Part shown: piece after piece, positions 1 to 7,533 of the stretch
Position numbering within the stretch: the first letter of the stretch is position 1
Layout: every line of letters begins with the position of its first letter
Origin: Lonepinella sp051851555
GTDB taxonomy: Bacteria > Pseudomonadota > Gammaproteobacteria > Enterobacterales > Pasteurellaceae
Reading direction: 5' to 3'
Assembly (NCBI RefSeq): GCF_051851555.1
Contig: NZ_JBPDVH010000002.1
Coordinates: forward strand, 124,001 to 188,000
DNA length: 64,000 nt
Program-made: the position numbers and the translations under genes
The notes under the pieces: model-generated
Told to the model about the DNA's origin: nothing
Seen by the model: only the letters and a program-made list of their open reading frames with translations
Database searches by the model: none

Positions 1-745
1 TCTCGCCCTCGGTGGCACCGGCACCATATTTACCAATCCGAATCGGCATGCCGTAAAGTTCCAAAAACTCCGCAAAATCATGCACCGCATAATGTTTAAA
101 CATATACAGCCATGCCAGCGTACGATACAACCCGTTACGAGCCAGTTGCACAGAACGGTTTTTATGTACATGCACCACCCACCCAAACGGACGCAACGGT
201 TCGCCCATGGTGTTAGCCGGGGTTTTTAATAACAAATTATCATCTTTATCTAACCGAAACCACGACTGCGGACGTGCCAAAAAACGTAACGGCAACTGCT
301 GACCGTCCACCAACTGCCATTCAATCTCCATAGCTGAAAAACCATGCCCCACCGCATCCATACAGTCCATTAAAAAATCATCTAAATAGCCCATCCGCTC
401 AAAGAGTGCCTGTACCGATTCGGTCAATTTTTCTTCCTGTGGGGTCGCTTTCTCAGGGGCAAAAATCCCCCAATCTAGGGTTAAAATGGCCCGCTTTCTT
501 GTCCCCATATTGGCGGCAATATCGCCGTCCCGTTCTTCAATATCTGCAAACAGCTCATGTTGAGCGGTAATATCGCCCGCCTCGGCATCTTCCAACAAGC
601 CTTTCAACTTGGCAGGGGTAATTTTAAAACTCGGGTGATCGGCAATCACCCGACCACTTGCCGTCACTTCCGCCTCGTCGGTCTGCATTGGATTAACCCA
701 TTTTTTCACCGCACTTTTTACTTTTAACCAAAATTTATCCGCCAT
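1..745 (-). CDS. Mu gp29-like portal protein (DUF935), 3' end cut by window
   Basis: The reading frame opens with ATG at 745 and stays open to the window edge, giving about 248 residues of a protein that is usually around 500. The N-terminus reads MADKFWLKVK and continues with the charged, helix-rich segment typical of DUF935 portals, including a stretch like ERDGDIAANMGTRKRAI. Portals form the dodecameric ring at the head vertex through which terminase pumps DNA. The gene follows the large terminase by 11 bp, as in Mu (gp28 then gp29). A DNA-uptake word lies inside it at 708-716. Family assignment rests on position and on recognised N-terminal sequence. Confidence 0.85.
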   Translation of the reverse strand, partial: MADKFWLKVKSAVKKWVNPMQTDEAEVTASGRVIADHPSFKITPAKLKGLLEDAEAGDITAQHELFADIEERDGDIAANMGTRKRAILTLDWGIFAPEKATPQEEKLTESVQALFERMGYLDDFLMDCMDAVGHGFSAMEIEWQLVDGQQLPLRFLARPQSWFRLDKDDNLLLKTPANTMGEPLRPFGWVVHVHKNRSVQLARNGLYRTLAWLYMFKHYAVHDFAEFLELYGMPIRIGKYGAGATEGE

Positions 746-756
746 TTACGCCCCCG

Positions 757-2397
757 TTAAATATCCCAAAAACCCGAATAATCTTCATCATTCATGGCCT
801 CACCAAACGCCAAATTATCATTTAATGCCGTCCACTCAATCACCGCTGAATTGCTTAACGCATTTTTCCACAACATCTCCAACGCATCAGGGCCGTCATC
901 ATGATCCCCTTTCGGAAAATGCCGTAACTGCGCAATCAACGCCGACTGCGAGCTATGCAATAAAATCAACCCATTGGCAATATGCGGTTGCAAGCTCTCA
1001 ATCCGCAACATCTTATCGCTGCTTGGTTTAATCCCCACCGCCGGCACAGGTACACCACGCAACGCCGAACGCTTAACCAATTCATCTTTCAAAAATTCCT
1101 GAAACTGCACCGTTTCCACAAACCAACGTTGACAACCATATTGCTGATGCAACCGAATCACATCTTCAATAATCAAATCCGGCAACCGTTTTTTCACTTG
1201 CGCCTCCACCACAAACAACTTGCCCGTGGCTCGCTGATAACCGCCCACCAAAATCGCCGACGGGTCACGGCTTGCCCCCGCTTTGCCTAAAGAGGGGTCA
1301 ACCGCCCCGAAATAAACCAAATCATCAGGTAGGGTGGTCCAATACTGAATACTCTGCGAAAAAATGGCCTCTTCACCGCTCACCGGATCATTCTGATATT
1401 CCGAATCAAACACAGCATGCCCATCTCTGGCCCGAATTTTCATTAATGCCAACAACGGACGAGCAGCCCAAGACACCACCGCCCCCTTGTCCATTTCCGC
1501 CTTGTGCGAGGCATAAAAGGCATCTGCCACCGCCTCGCCCTCATTCAGATAAAAACTTTCCCATTTATCCCACAACGCCATATCATCCGGCATTTTTCGC
1601 AACGCCTGAAAGCGTGCCGTCTGCCATGCCTTACTTGCAAGCGTACGGCTTAACACACTGTCATAATGTAAAATAGTCCCGATATACACAATATCTAACT
1701 TGCCATCCGCTGCCCCTAACGGCAACACGGTTTTCTTCAACCAACCATGCAATTTATCCCGCTGTTCAGGCGAGCGCACTTGCTCGTCATTTTCGATATC
1801 ATCCAACACCACCAAATCCGGACGAAACGCCCCATGTCGTAAGCCACGCAATTTTTTGCCGGACCCTGCCACCTGTACTTTCTGATTGGCACTGGTGATA
1901 ATCGTCCCCGATTGCCACACCCGACCAACCCCTGTCACCTCAGGAAAATCAATACACAACCGTTGATTAAACTGCAACTCCACCTTAATGGCCTCTAACA
2001 TCGGGTAGGCCTGATCGATACTGTCCATCACAATCAACACATAGCGTTTTTGCTGCGTCACCAAACAATACAAACTAAACAACTGCGACACCAAGGTAGA
2101 TTTTGCCTCACCACGAGGGGCAGCAATCGCCAAATGGGCAGAACTCGCTTTTTGCAACGCTTTTGGCAACTGCTCAAACAAATAATGATGCAAATCCGAA
2201 CGGCTTTCACTGCGCACATAATGGGGGAAATAATGGCTCACAAAAAAATCATAGCCCGACACGGGGTCAAACACTTTCTCACGCCGTGCCAACACCGCAG
2301 TCGGGCTATCGTCCCACCCACTAAAACAAGCCTCCACCTTTTGCCGTAAACTCTCCGCATAGGCTTGCAACTCTTTCAAAAATTCTTTACTTTTCAT
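757..2397 (-). CDS. Mu gp28-like large terminase subunit
   Basis: A 546-residue packaging motor. Residues 93-101 (APRGEAKST) form the Walker A loop and 195-200 (LVVLDD) the Walker B strand of the ATPase. The C-terminal RNase H-like nuclease begins near GAVDPSLG, with its first metal-binding Asp at about 367. In Mu-type phages this subunit cuts and packages DNA from host-flanked integrated copies by a headful mechanism. It sits between the DUF1804 protein (probable small terminase) and the portal. Length and motif spacing look complete. The gap upstream contains a REP-like palindrome. Confidence 0.93.
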   Translation of the reverse strand: MKSKEFLKELQAYAESLRQKVEACFSGWDDSPTAVLARREKVFDPVSGYDFFVSHYFPHYVRSESRSDLHHYLFEQLPKALQKASSAHLAIAAPRGEAKSTLVSQLFSLYCLVTQQKRYVLIVMDSIDQAYPMLEAIKVELQFNQRLCIDFPEVTGVGRVWQSGTIITSANQKVQVAGSGKKLRGLRHGAFRPDLVVLDDIENDEQVRSPEQRDKLHGWLKKTVLPLGAADGKLDIVYIGTILHYDSVLSRTLASKAWQTARFQALRKMPDDMALWDKWESFYLNEGEAVADAFYASHKAEMDKGAVVSWAARPLLALMKIRARDGHAVFDSEYQNDPVSGEEAIFSQSIQYWTTLPDDLVYFGAVDPSLGKAGASRDPSAILVGGYQRATGKLFVVEAQVKKRLPDLIIEDVIRLHQQYGCQRWFVETVQFQEFLKDELVKRSALRGVPVPAVGIKPSSDKMLRIESLQPHIANGLILLHSSQSALIAQLRHFPKGDHDDGPDALEMLWKNALSNSAVIEWTALNDNLAFGEAMNDEDYSGFWDI

Positions 2398-2434
2398 TCG
2401 CCATTTCTCTTATTAATCCCTTTCTACAAAAATC

Positions 2435-2468
2435 CCCTCTCCCTCTGGGAGAGGGTTAGGGTGAGGGT
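2435..2468. repeat. REP-like palindrome, copy 1
   Basis: A perfect CCCTCTCCC/GGGAGAGGG hairpin followed by a TTAGGGTGAGGGT tail. Near-identical copies occur at 4959-4992, 6960-6993, 54706-54739, 59237-59270 (reverse orientation) and, degenerate, at 56071-56106. It lies in the 87-bp gap between the DUF1804 gene and terminase. Confidence 0.85.
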
Positions 2469-2484
2469 AGTTCTCGGGTGAGGA

Positions 2485-2982
2485 TTATTTAAACTCGCTA
2501 TCCAACGTTTCCCCAAACGCCCCCAACAAATCCAAAAATTCCGCCAACAACTGCGGTTTATGCTGTTGAATAAACTTGCCCAACAATTCCACCGTTTTAA
2601 GTGCCGTCGCCAACGCAGACACCTCGGGCATAATCCGCTTGCTCGCTGCCGTCATCTTAGTAAAACTGTCTGCCATCTTCGCCAACACTTCCGCTTTCTC
2701 AAGCGGGTCTAAATCCGCCTCATTCAGGCTTGCCATGGCTTGCCGATATTCCAAAATAAACCCCGTCAACAAAGAACGGGACACATTCTCCAACTCACCG
2801 CCCGCCATCACATGCGCATCACGCACCTTGTCCCAGTCATCCCCCTTGCTTAACGCCTGCTTTTTCCAACGGCGTGCCGTATTAAACGACACCTCCGCTT
2901 TCTCCGCTGCCAGTTCAAGGCTCAACCGTTCAAACACATAAAAACGCCGCACAAATGCCTTGGTTTTCTCATCAAATGCCAT
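2485..2982 (-). CDS. DUF1804 family protein, probable small terminase
   Basis: 165 residues. The N-terminal part (about residues 8-45) contains a helix-turn-helix of the pattern RRFYVFERLSLELAAEKAEV, followed by NTARRWKKQA, typical of DUF1804 proteins of Mu-like phages. The remainder is predicted helical. In Mu-like genomes a gene of this type lies just upstream of the large terminase and is taken to be the DNA-recognising small subunit. The start at 2982 is 3 bp after the stop of the preceding gene, so translation is probably coupled. The terminase role is inferred from position. Confidence 0.75.
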   Translation of the reverse strand: MAFDEKTKAFVRRFYVFERLSLELAAEKAEVSFNTARRWKKQALSKGDDWDKVRDAHVMAGGELENVSRSLLTGFILEYRQAMASLNEADLDPLEKAEVLAKMADSFTKMTAASKRIMPEVSALATALKTVELLGKFIQQHKPQLLAEFLDLLGAFGETLDSEFK

Positions 2983-2985
2983 TGC

Positions 2986-3243
2986 CTAGCCCCCGAGTTT
3001 TAAGCGAATCAACTCAAACCCCACCGCCACCAAACCACCGCCCAAACCGCCAGCCACCAAAGACTGATAGCGATTGCGACGAGCGAGACTCTTTAAATCT
3101 TCTTGCAACCCCCGAATCTGCCGTTGCAAATCCGCAATTTCCTGATTTTGTTGGTCGACTTTATCATTAATGATTTCCGTCATCTGCAAAATCAAATCTA
3201 GCTTTTCTTCCGCTGATTTTCGCTGTTGTTTCTTCATGTTCAC
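2986..3243 (-). CDS. Small coiled-coil membrane protein of Mu-like phage
   Basis: 85 residues. Residues 10-57 form a polar coiled coil (EEKLDLILQM, then Q- and D-rich heptads), followed by a glycine-rich hydrophobic segment at about 64-82 that could cross or dip into the membrane. Equivalent small proteins lie between the lysis genes and the terminase of FluMu-type prophages; their role is unknown. It is tightly packed with its neighbours (3-5 bp gaps), so it belongs to the late operon. No function is claimed. Confidence 0.65.
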   Translation of the reverse strand: MNMKKQQRKSAEEKLDLILQMTEIINDKVDQQNQEIADLQRQIRGLQEDLKSLARRNRYQSLVAGGLGGGLVAVGFELIRLKLGG

Positions 3244-3248
3244 CCCTA

Positions 3249-3503
3249 TTATTTGTCCACTTTCCGATCTAACTTCTCATCAATCGAATCCAATTTCTGC
3301 AAAATCCGATCTAACTGCGCCTCAAACCCATGACTGACTTGTTCCGCCAAATCCTTACGCTGATAATTGCTACGGATCCGCACAATATCCCCTTGCATGC
3401 TTTTTAAATCATTATCCAACCGCTTAAACCACAGCCCGATAAAAAACACCGCAATACTCACCAAGAAATTAAACACAATCGCCCCATTAATCTCCACTTC
3501 CAT
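3249..3503 (-). CDS. Membrane-anchored coiled-coil protein (DUF2730-like position)
   Basis: 84 residues from the ATG at 3503, which is preceded by AAAGGAGG at good spacing; a longer open frame to 3530 lacks such a site. Residues 6-26 form one transmembrane helix and the rest is a charged coiled coil ending in DSIDEKLDRKVDK. Mu gp25-like/DUF2730 proteins have this design and location. It overlaps the end of the o-spanin gene by 17 bp. Function is unknown; topology suggests a small cytoplasmic-facing structural or lysis-associated protein. Confidence 0.6.
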   Translation of the reverse strand: MEVEINGAIVFNFLVSIAVFFIGLWFKRLDNDLKSMQGDIVRIRSNYQRKDLAEQVSHGFEAQLDRILQKLDSIDEKLDRKVDK

Positions 3504-3708
3504 TGTCGCCTCCTTTCTGTTCAGAACCACAAATAGAACGGTAATTACGATTATGCGCCAACACCTGTCGCAACGTTTCCGTGGTATCTTGCCGACTGGC
3601 TTTAATCAACCCGAACCCCGCACAACTTGTATTAATCACGGAGATCGCCTTCGGCGTACAACTGCTCAATAACAGCATCACGCTCAAGATGACGAGTACT
3701 TTCTTCAT
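3487..3708 (-). CDS. Outer-membrane spanin (o-spanin) lipoprotein
   Basis: 73 residues beginning MKKVLVILSVMLLLSSC. This is a lipoprotein signal peptide with lipobox LSSC, so the mature protein would start at Cys17. It begins inside the preceding gene (overlap 3632-3708) in another frame. A short lipoprotein embedded at the 3' end of a gene for an inner-membrane coiled-coil protein is the hallmark of Rz/Rz1-type spanin pairs, which fuse inner and outer membranes in the last step of lysis. The assignment rests on architecture and on position just after the endolysin and holin-like genes. Confidence 0.72.
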   Translation of the reverse strand: MKKVLVILSVMLLLSSCTPKAISVINTSCAGFGLIKASRQDTTETLRQVLAHNRNYRSICGSEQKGGDNGSGD

Positions 3709-3904
3709 TTTTTTGTTTCACCTGATAATGTTTAACCTGCGTTTCCACCACTGCTTTTTGCTGTTGTAGTGCCGCCTTTTCTTCTTCCAATGTCGCCGTC
3801 GTTTCCAGCAACCGCTCAACCTCTCGGCTTGCCATAAACCACTTAAACCACCCCACAGCAACCCCAATCAGCGCCAACACAATCCCAATCAAAATCAAAT
3901 TCAT
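3632..3904 (-). CDS. Inner-membrane spanin (i-spanin), DUF2681-like
   Basis: 90 residues. One N-terminal transmembrane helix (about residues 3-24), then a long coiled coil (residues 29-80) rich in E, Q and K that would lie in the periplasm. This is the Rz-type i-spanin design. Its start overlaps the end of the DUF2644 gene by 4 bp and its 3' third overlaps the o-spanin gene in a different frame. DUF2681 proteins of FluMu look the same. Together with the lipoprotein it would form the spanin complex. Confidence 0.72.
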   Translation of the reverse strand: MNLILIGIVLALIGVAVGWFKWFMASREVERLLETTATLEEEKAALQQQKAVVETQVKHYQVKQKNEESTRHLERDAVIEQLYAEGDLRD

Positions 3905-4143
3905 TGTTCTTCTGTCCTCCGTCCTCTGTCACCTGTTCTCTGAAGTGCATTGGCAACGCCTTTCGTCGCTGCTGTTCCGACGCACGCAAACAAAAACGTA
4001 CTAAACAACTCAGGCACATACGCCTTATCCATATACACCGAATAAAGCATCACCCCCACCGCTGCCACAAAACCGAAAAATTGGATAGTGGCCGTGGTAG
4101 AAAGTCGCCCATCATGATTAGAAATCAGTTCTTTAACGCTCAC
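3901..4143 (-). CDS. DUF2644 membrane protein, holin candidate
   Basis: 80 residues with a GTG start at 4143. It contains two hydrophobic helices (about residues 19-38 and 43-64) and a charged C-terminus. The opening SVKELISNHDGRLSTTA is characteristic of DUF2644 proteins in Haemophilus Mu-like prophages. Its position between the endolysin and the spanins makes it one of two holin candidates in this phage, with the 52-residue protein before it. It overlaps that gene by 11 bp. Confidence 0.65.
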   Translation of the reverse strand: MSVKELISNHDGRLSTTATIQFFGFVAAVGVMLYSVYMDKAYVPELFSTFLFACVGTAATKGVANALQRTGDRGRRTEEQ

Positions 4144-4291
4144 GCTCTACCTCTTTTCTGACTTGACGTTTCACCACTGCATTACGCACAAACTCCCACG
4201 CTACCCCAGCAGTAATCGCGCCCAAGGCAAATAAAAAACCAATGGCATAAACCGCCAAGGATGTATCAATCATTTTGATAATCACGTCCAT
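4133..4291 (-). CDS. 52-residue membrane protein, holin or antiholin candidate
   Basis: Starts at ATG 4291 (MDVIIKMIDT), 3 bp after the endolysin stop, behind AAGGGGTAAGAA. One transmembrane helix covers about residues 11-33 (AVYAIGFLFALGAITAGVAW), and a strongly basic/acidic tail follows (KRQVRKEVERER). Small single-helix proteins next to an endolysin often act as holins, antiholins or pinholins. It overlaps the next gene by 11 bp, which suggests coupled translation. Confidence 0.65.
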   Translation of the reverse strand: MDVIIKMIDTSLAVYAIGFLFALGAITAGVAWEFVRNAVVKRQVRKEVERER

Positions 4292-4294
4292 TTC

Positions 4295-4840
4295 TTACCC
4301 CTTAAACAAATGATCCACATTAATCACACTGCCACTGTCCAACCATTCCCACACATCAAAACAAGGACAAGCCTTAACCCATTCATTCGGACTAATCGTC
4401 CCGTCCCCATTTAAGTCCGGCGACAAATCACGGTGTCCATAAATTTTGGCATTCGGAAAACGTTGTTCTAACCCACAAATCAACGCATACAACGCATACC
4501 ATTGCGCTGCCGTATATTCCCCATGGTTTTTGCCGTCTGCGGTAATCCCACCCACTAAACAAATCCCCACACTATTTAGGTTATGCCCTTTCACATGCGC
4601 CCCTGTTTCGCCTACCTTGCGCCCAGTGGCAACCGTGCCGTCAACATCAATCACATAATGATAGCCAATCGCCCCCAACTGCGGATTAAACCCTTGACGA
4701 TTGCTTTCAAGTCGCTTAAAGCCTCGCTGTTTATGCCACCCATCAATCACCTGCGCAGATGACAACCCCTTGCGGGCTAATGTTTTCCCATTTCGGGTAG
4801 CCGAACAATGCACCACAATTTTTTCAATAGTTACGCCCAT
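4295..4840 (-). CDS. N-acetylmuramoyl-L-alanine amidase endolysin (Amidase_2)
   Basis: 181 residues from ATG 4840, preceded by AAGGG; the frame can be opened to a TTG at 4870, which looks less likely. It is a zinc amidase of the T7-lysozyme family that cuts the bond between MurNAc and L-Ala. The zinc ligands appear to be the His in VVHCSAT, the His in GAHVKGHN and the Cys in KACPCFD, with the conserved GHRDLSPD loop between. The segment DLNGDGTISPNE matches a canonical EF-hand calcium loop (D1, N3, D5, T7, I8, E12), as in many amidases of this group. There is no signal peptide, so export needs the holin. Confidence 0.93.
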   Translation of the reverse strand: MGVTIEKIVVHCSATRNGKTLARKGLSSAQVIDGWHKQRGFKRLESNRQGFNPQLGAIGYHYVIDVDGTVATGRKVGETGAHVKGHNLNSVGICLVGGITADGKNHGEYTAAQWYALYALICGLEQRFPNAKIYGHRDLSPDLNGDGTISPNEWVKACPCFDVWEWLDSGSVINVDHLFKG

Positions 4841-4958
4841 AAAAAAAGCCCTTAAATAACCAATATTCAAGGACTATTTTTATCTATTTTAATCACTTCA
4901 CCGAGATGACCCCATTCAGCAGACAACCCACCTCAAAAACAAATCTCCCTATCTCATT

Positions 4959-4992
4959 CCCTCTCCCTCTGGGAGAGGGCTAGGGTGAGGGT
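4959..4992. repeat. REP-like palindrome, copy 2
   Basis: Same hairpin and tail as the copy at 2435, here with a CTAGGG variant in the tail. It sits in the 166-bp gap between the Mor gene and the endolysin, where the boundary between middle and late transcription is expected. Confidence 0.85.
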
Positions 4993-5006
4993 AAAACTCA
5001 CTTCCT

Positions 5007-5432
5007 CTAAGCAAACAACCCCAACTGCGACCCATCCGCCACCGACTTCGTCACAATATCCCACCCCAATCTATCCGAAATCCCAAACTGCGGACACAGA
5101 CACAACATCGCCTGTCGCCCACTTTTCCCCGCCGCTTGGGTTAAATAATCAAATTCCGCCTTAAACTGCCCATTCCGTAACGCACGCAACGCCACTTCAC
5201 AGCGGGGAATATACACATGCTCCGCCCGAAAATACTCCCGCATTTTCACCGCACTCTCACGCCCAATCAATTCAACCAACTGCGGAAAATACACCGCCCC
5301 ATCCGAAAACCGAAACGACACCCCACCAAATGCCCGAATCACTTTCTCTGTCTGAGCAAACCCAATCAAATCCACCATTTCCAACACCACATCAGGCAAC
5401 AACTCCGCCACATCACGCAACCCCCTCGCCAT
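5007..5432 (-). CDS. mor: Mor-type middle operon transcription activator
   Basis: 141 residues from ATG 5432, chosen because AGGAGG precedes it at ideal spacing; the frame runs back to 5465 without such a site. Mor/C family activators of Mu are dimers with an N-terminal dimerisation domain and a C-terminal helix-turn-helix. Here the ordered part includes LLPDVVLEMVDLIG and, near the end, a helix-turn-helix-like segment around GISDRLGWDIVTK. In Mu, Mor binds the middle promoter and turns on C, which turns on late genes. A strong terminator just upstream (5535-5556) separates it from the early operon, as expected for a middle gene. Confidence 0.82.
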   Translation of the reverse strand: MARGLRDVAELLPDVVLEMVDLIGFAQTEKVIRAFGGVSFRFSDGAVYFPQLVELIGRESAVKMREYFRAEHVYIPRCEVALRALRNGQFKAEFDYLTQAAGKSGRQAMLCLCPQFGISDRLGWDIVTKSVADGSQLGLFA

Positions 5433-5534
5433 AACGCCTCCTGTTAAAACCAGTTTAAACCCCATTTACCCCCAAATTAAACCACAACATTTTAAAAACT
5501 TTAGATATTCCGCCCAAAATTCGCACAAAAAAAT

Positions 5535-5556
5535 ACCTAGGGTTAACACCCTAGGT
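5535..5556 (-). terminator. Early-operon terminator between GemA and Mor
   Basis: A perfect 9-bp stem ACCTAGGGT/ACCCTAGGT with a 4-base loop. On the minus strand it is followed by seven T residues. It lies 10 bp after the GemA stop codon and would end early transcription before the Mor gene. Confidence 0.88.
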
Positions 5557-5565
5557 CATCTCCCC

Positions 5566-6003
5566 CTAGCCAAATCCCTGTTCCCTAACACCTGCCCCCT
5601 GTTTCCTGTACCCATACACCGCCAACATCTGCACCACCTTATGCAACTGCCTCGGTTCCAACCAATGCACAAAATCCACCCCAAAGGCTTTTTTCGCCAT
5701 ACTGTCCGCATACTGCACAGGCAACCCAAGATTGGCCAAAAGTGCGGTGATTTTTGCCAAATATTTTTGCTTATCCACCCTTGGAATCGCCCGTTTCTGC
5801 CCCTTAAACTTCGTTGTGGTTGGCTTAAAGCCCTTTTGTTTCATCACCCCAAACACTGCCTCAAGCTCCGCCAATCCGAGCAATTTACAGCTATCCTTGC
5901 CCGTCATCTGCACCAACAACGCCCGATAGCTCACCTCGTCCATGCCCAGTTGTTGCTTACCAATATGGATCAACTGAATCAATTTCGCTTTGCTGTAATA
6001 CAT
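5566..6003 (-). CDS. gemA: GemA (Mu gp16-like) regulatory protein, DUF1018
   Basis: 145 residues from ATG 6003 behind AAGGAG; a GTG two codons earlier is too close to that site. The family motif is visible at the start (KLIQLIHIGKQQLGMDE, then YRALLVQMTGKDS). Mu GemA modulates host gene expression and DNA topology in early infection; that biochemical role is from Mu literature, not from this sequence. The last residues are glycine- and glutamine-rich. The gene contains a DNA-uptake word at 5740-5748. Confidence 0.82.
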   Translation of the reverse strand: MYYSKAKLIQLIHIGKQQLGMDEVSYRALLVQMTGKDSCKLLGLAELEAVFGVMKQKGFKPTTTKFKGQKRAIPRVDKQKYLAKITALLANLGLPVQYADSMAKKAFGVDFVHWLEPRQLHKVVQMLAVYGYRKQGAGVREQGFG

Positions 6004-6015
6004 CTTCACGTCTCC

Positions 6016-6402
6016 TTATTTTTTTAAACGAGCCTGTCCCAAAAGTAACCGCAACTCTCGCCACCGTCTTGCCGATTCTGCTTGCTGTTCAGGGGTTCTT
6101 GGTGGCGGGACGGGTAATGCTATCACCTCTCTTGGCGATAACACATCAAATAACATCTTCGGACTCGGAAACTTATCGCATTCACAACACAACCGCAAAA
6201 AGGCCTTTTCTAGTCGCTTTCTATCCAGTTTTTCGTCCCAATCAGGGAATTTAAACAACAAGGCCTCCACCCAAACCGTCGCCACCTGTTTTGTCATTTC
6301 CTCCGCAGGGCGACCGGGCAAACCTAACACGATTAAGCGTGCCAATCCTTGCGCCACCACACTTTTTAGCCACTTTATTTGCTCAGGTGACCCCTTACTC
6401 AT
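6016..6402 (-). CDS. Mu-like early phage protein, unknown function
   Basis: 128 residues from ATG 6402 (MSKGSPEQIK), preceded by GGAG; it overlaps the end of the previous gene by 8 bp. There are no membrane segments. The C-terminal half is proline-rich (LPVPPPRTPEQQAES), then basic. I do not recognise a domain. The location in the early operon between the zinc-ribbon protein and GemA fits a family of short, poorly described genes of Pasteurellaceae Mu-like phages. Confidence 0.6.
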   Translation of the reverse strand: MSKGSPEQIKWLKSVVAQGLARLIVLGLPGRPAEEMTKQVATVWVEALLFKFPDWDEKLDRKRLEKAFLRLCCECDKFPSPKMLFDVLSPREVIALPVPPPRTPEQQAESARRWRELRLLLGQARLKK

Positions 6403-6868
6403 TGGCAAACTCCACTAAACTCGCCACCGCCTTGCCTGTTTTACTTTCAAATTGGCGTAATTGGCGTGGCTCAGGGTGATTTATCACACTTACCCCTCGC
6501 CCTTGCCGTTGACTCACCACTTCCAACAAATAATTATGCGAAGTGAGCGGGCGTTTAATCCCGTGGCGATTCATTAACACCGCATTTAAACCGTCAATCC
6601 AACTGTCTAAACGGGTATTCACTTGCTGACCATTACGTTTAAAGCCCCCTGCATTGACAAGTTCTAACAATTCATTCAACACTTTAGCCAGACGTTCCAT
6701 AGTCAACATGGTTTTTTCAGGACGAAACAACCCCAAATACTGCACCGCCAACCGCCCAAACTCGCCATTAATGGATAAGGCAGAAAAGACAGCTTGACTT
6801 GCCTGTTCATGTTGTAACAATACATCAAGGGAAAACACCGCCCCACAAGCAGGACATTTACATTTCAT
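6395..6868 (-). CDS. Zinc-ribbon early phage protein, unknown function
   Basis: 157 residues. The N-terminus MKCKCPACGAVFSLD has a CxCxxC knuckle with only one pair of clear ligands, so any zinc site is incomplete or shared between subunits. The middle is helical (TMERLAKVLNELLEL) and a basic patch follows near residues 118-123. A protein of this kind is common in early regions of transposable phages and their relatives; no function is established to my knowledge. A DNA or RNA contact is plausible from the ribbon and basic patch but is inference. Confidence 0.65.
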   Translation of the reverse strand: MKCKCPACGAVFSLDVLLQHEQASQAVFSALSINGEFGRLAVQYLGLFRPEKTMLTMERLAKVLNELLELVNAGGFKRNGQQVNTRLDSWIDGLNAVLMNRHGIKRPLTSHNYLLEVVSQRQGRGVSVINHPEPRQLRQFESKTGKAVASLVEFANE

Positions 6869-6959
6869 TTGCCTTTTTCTCCTGTCTAAAACCTATTATT
6901 CAGCCCACTTTAGCCGCTAAAATGAGCTGTAAATACATTCTAAACACATCTTCCTGATC

Positions 6960-6993
6960 CCCTCTCCCTTTGGGAGAGGGCTAGGGTGAGGGT
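6960..6993. repeat. REP-like palindrome, copy 3
   Basis: Same family as 2435 and 4959. It begins within the 91 bp after the zinc-ribbon gene start and its end touches the stop codon of the 59-residue gene (6993-6995). Confidence 0.85.
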
Positions 6994-7172
6994 CAACCAC
7001 CTTTCACGCCTGATTTAACCCGCAAAATCAACGTTTTTAAATCCGTACACGTTGTGTTTAGCACCAACAAAGCCCCTTGCTCTGACATTTCCGAATATAA
7101 GTACCGAGCGGTTTCCAGTTGAGCTAAAATATCATCCAACTGCGCATCAAAATTAAATTTTTTCTTTCTCAT
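6993..7172 (-). CDS. 59-residue early phage protein
   Basis: Starts at ATG 7172, which overlaps the stop of the ANR gene as ATGA, so translation is coupled. The protein begins MRKKKFNFDAQLDDILAQLE and is predicted to be mostly alpha-helical with a basic N-terminus. It ends exactly at the edge of a REP-like palindrome. I do not recognise a family. Confidence 0.6.
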   Translation of the reverse strand: MRKKKFNFDAQLDDILAQLETARYLYSEMSEQGALLVLNTTCTDLKTLILRVKSGVKGG

Positions 7173-7375
7173 TCTTCCCCCCTAAACGGCTTTTTCATCA
7201 TACGATCACAAAACTCAATCCGATCTTTCGCCCAGTAATAATTGCGTCCTGTAGCATAAAGTTTCGCCCTTTGCCACGCCCTCGCAGCGGCTGCATAATC
7301 GCCCTTGCGTTCGGCCTCCACGGCTGCCTCGCTCCACTCTAAATAGACCGCTTTTTTCTCACTCACACTTGCCAT
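7169..7375 (-). CDS. ANR family transcriptional regulator
   Basis: 68 residues with the pattern YLEWSEAAVEAERKGDYAAA, then ARAWQRAK and NYYWAKDRIEFC, which is the core of ANR (AraC negative regulator) proteins. In enteric pathogens ANR proteins bind and block AraC-type activators; many members are phage-encoded. Which regulator this one would target is not visible. It overlaps the next gene by 4 bp within the early operon. Confidence 0.75.
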   Translation of the reverse strand: MASVSEKKAVYLEWSEAAVEAERKGDYAAAARAWQRAKLYATGRNYYWAKDRIEFCDRMMKKPFRGEE

Positions 7376-7458
7376 AATTTCTCCTTGTTGTGTTAGATAA
7401 AATCGTTTATAAATGCCACTTCAAACCGCATTAAAATGGCATTGAAAACGGCTTTAAT

Positions 7459-7533
7459 TTAAAAATAACGGGCTATCAGCCAACCCAACCACGCCATAAA
7501 AGCCAAATAGGCAAAGGGTAAATACTCTGTCAT
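7459..7533 (-). CDS. 24-residue single-helix membrane microprotein
   Basis: ATG 7533 to TAA 7459, encoding MTEYLPFAYLAFMAWLGWLI followed by ARYF. Almost the whole chain is one hydrophobic, tryptophan-rich helix. Its start overlaps the stop of the previous 29-residue gene as ATGA, so both are probably translated as a pair in the early operon. Function unknown. Confidence 0.5.
   Translation of the reverse strand: MTEYLPFAYLAFMAWLGWLIARYF

Noticed and set aside
4841..4870. Longer endolysin start (possible signal-arrest N-terminus)
   Set aside because: It needs a TTG start and encodes IGYLRAFFMG, not a convincing membrane anchor; ATG 4840 has a better ribosome site.
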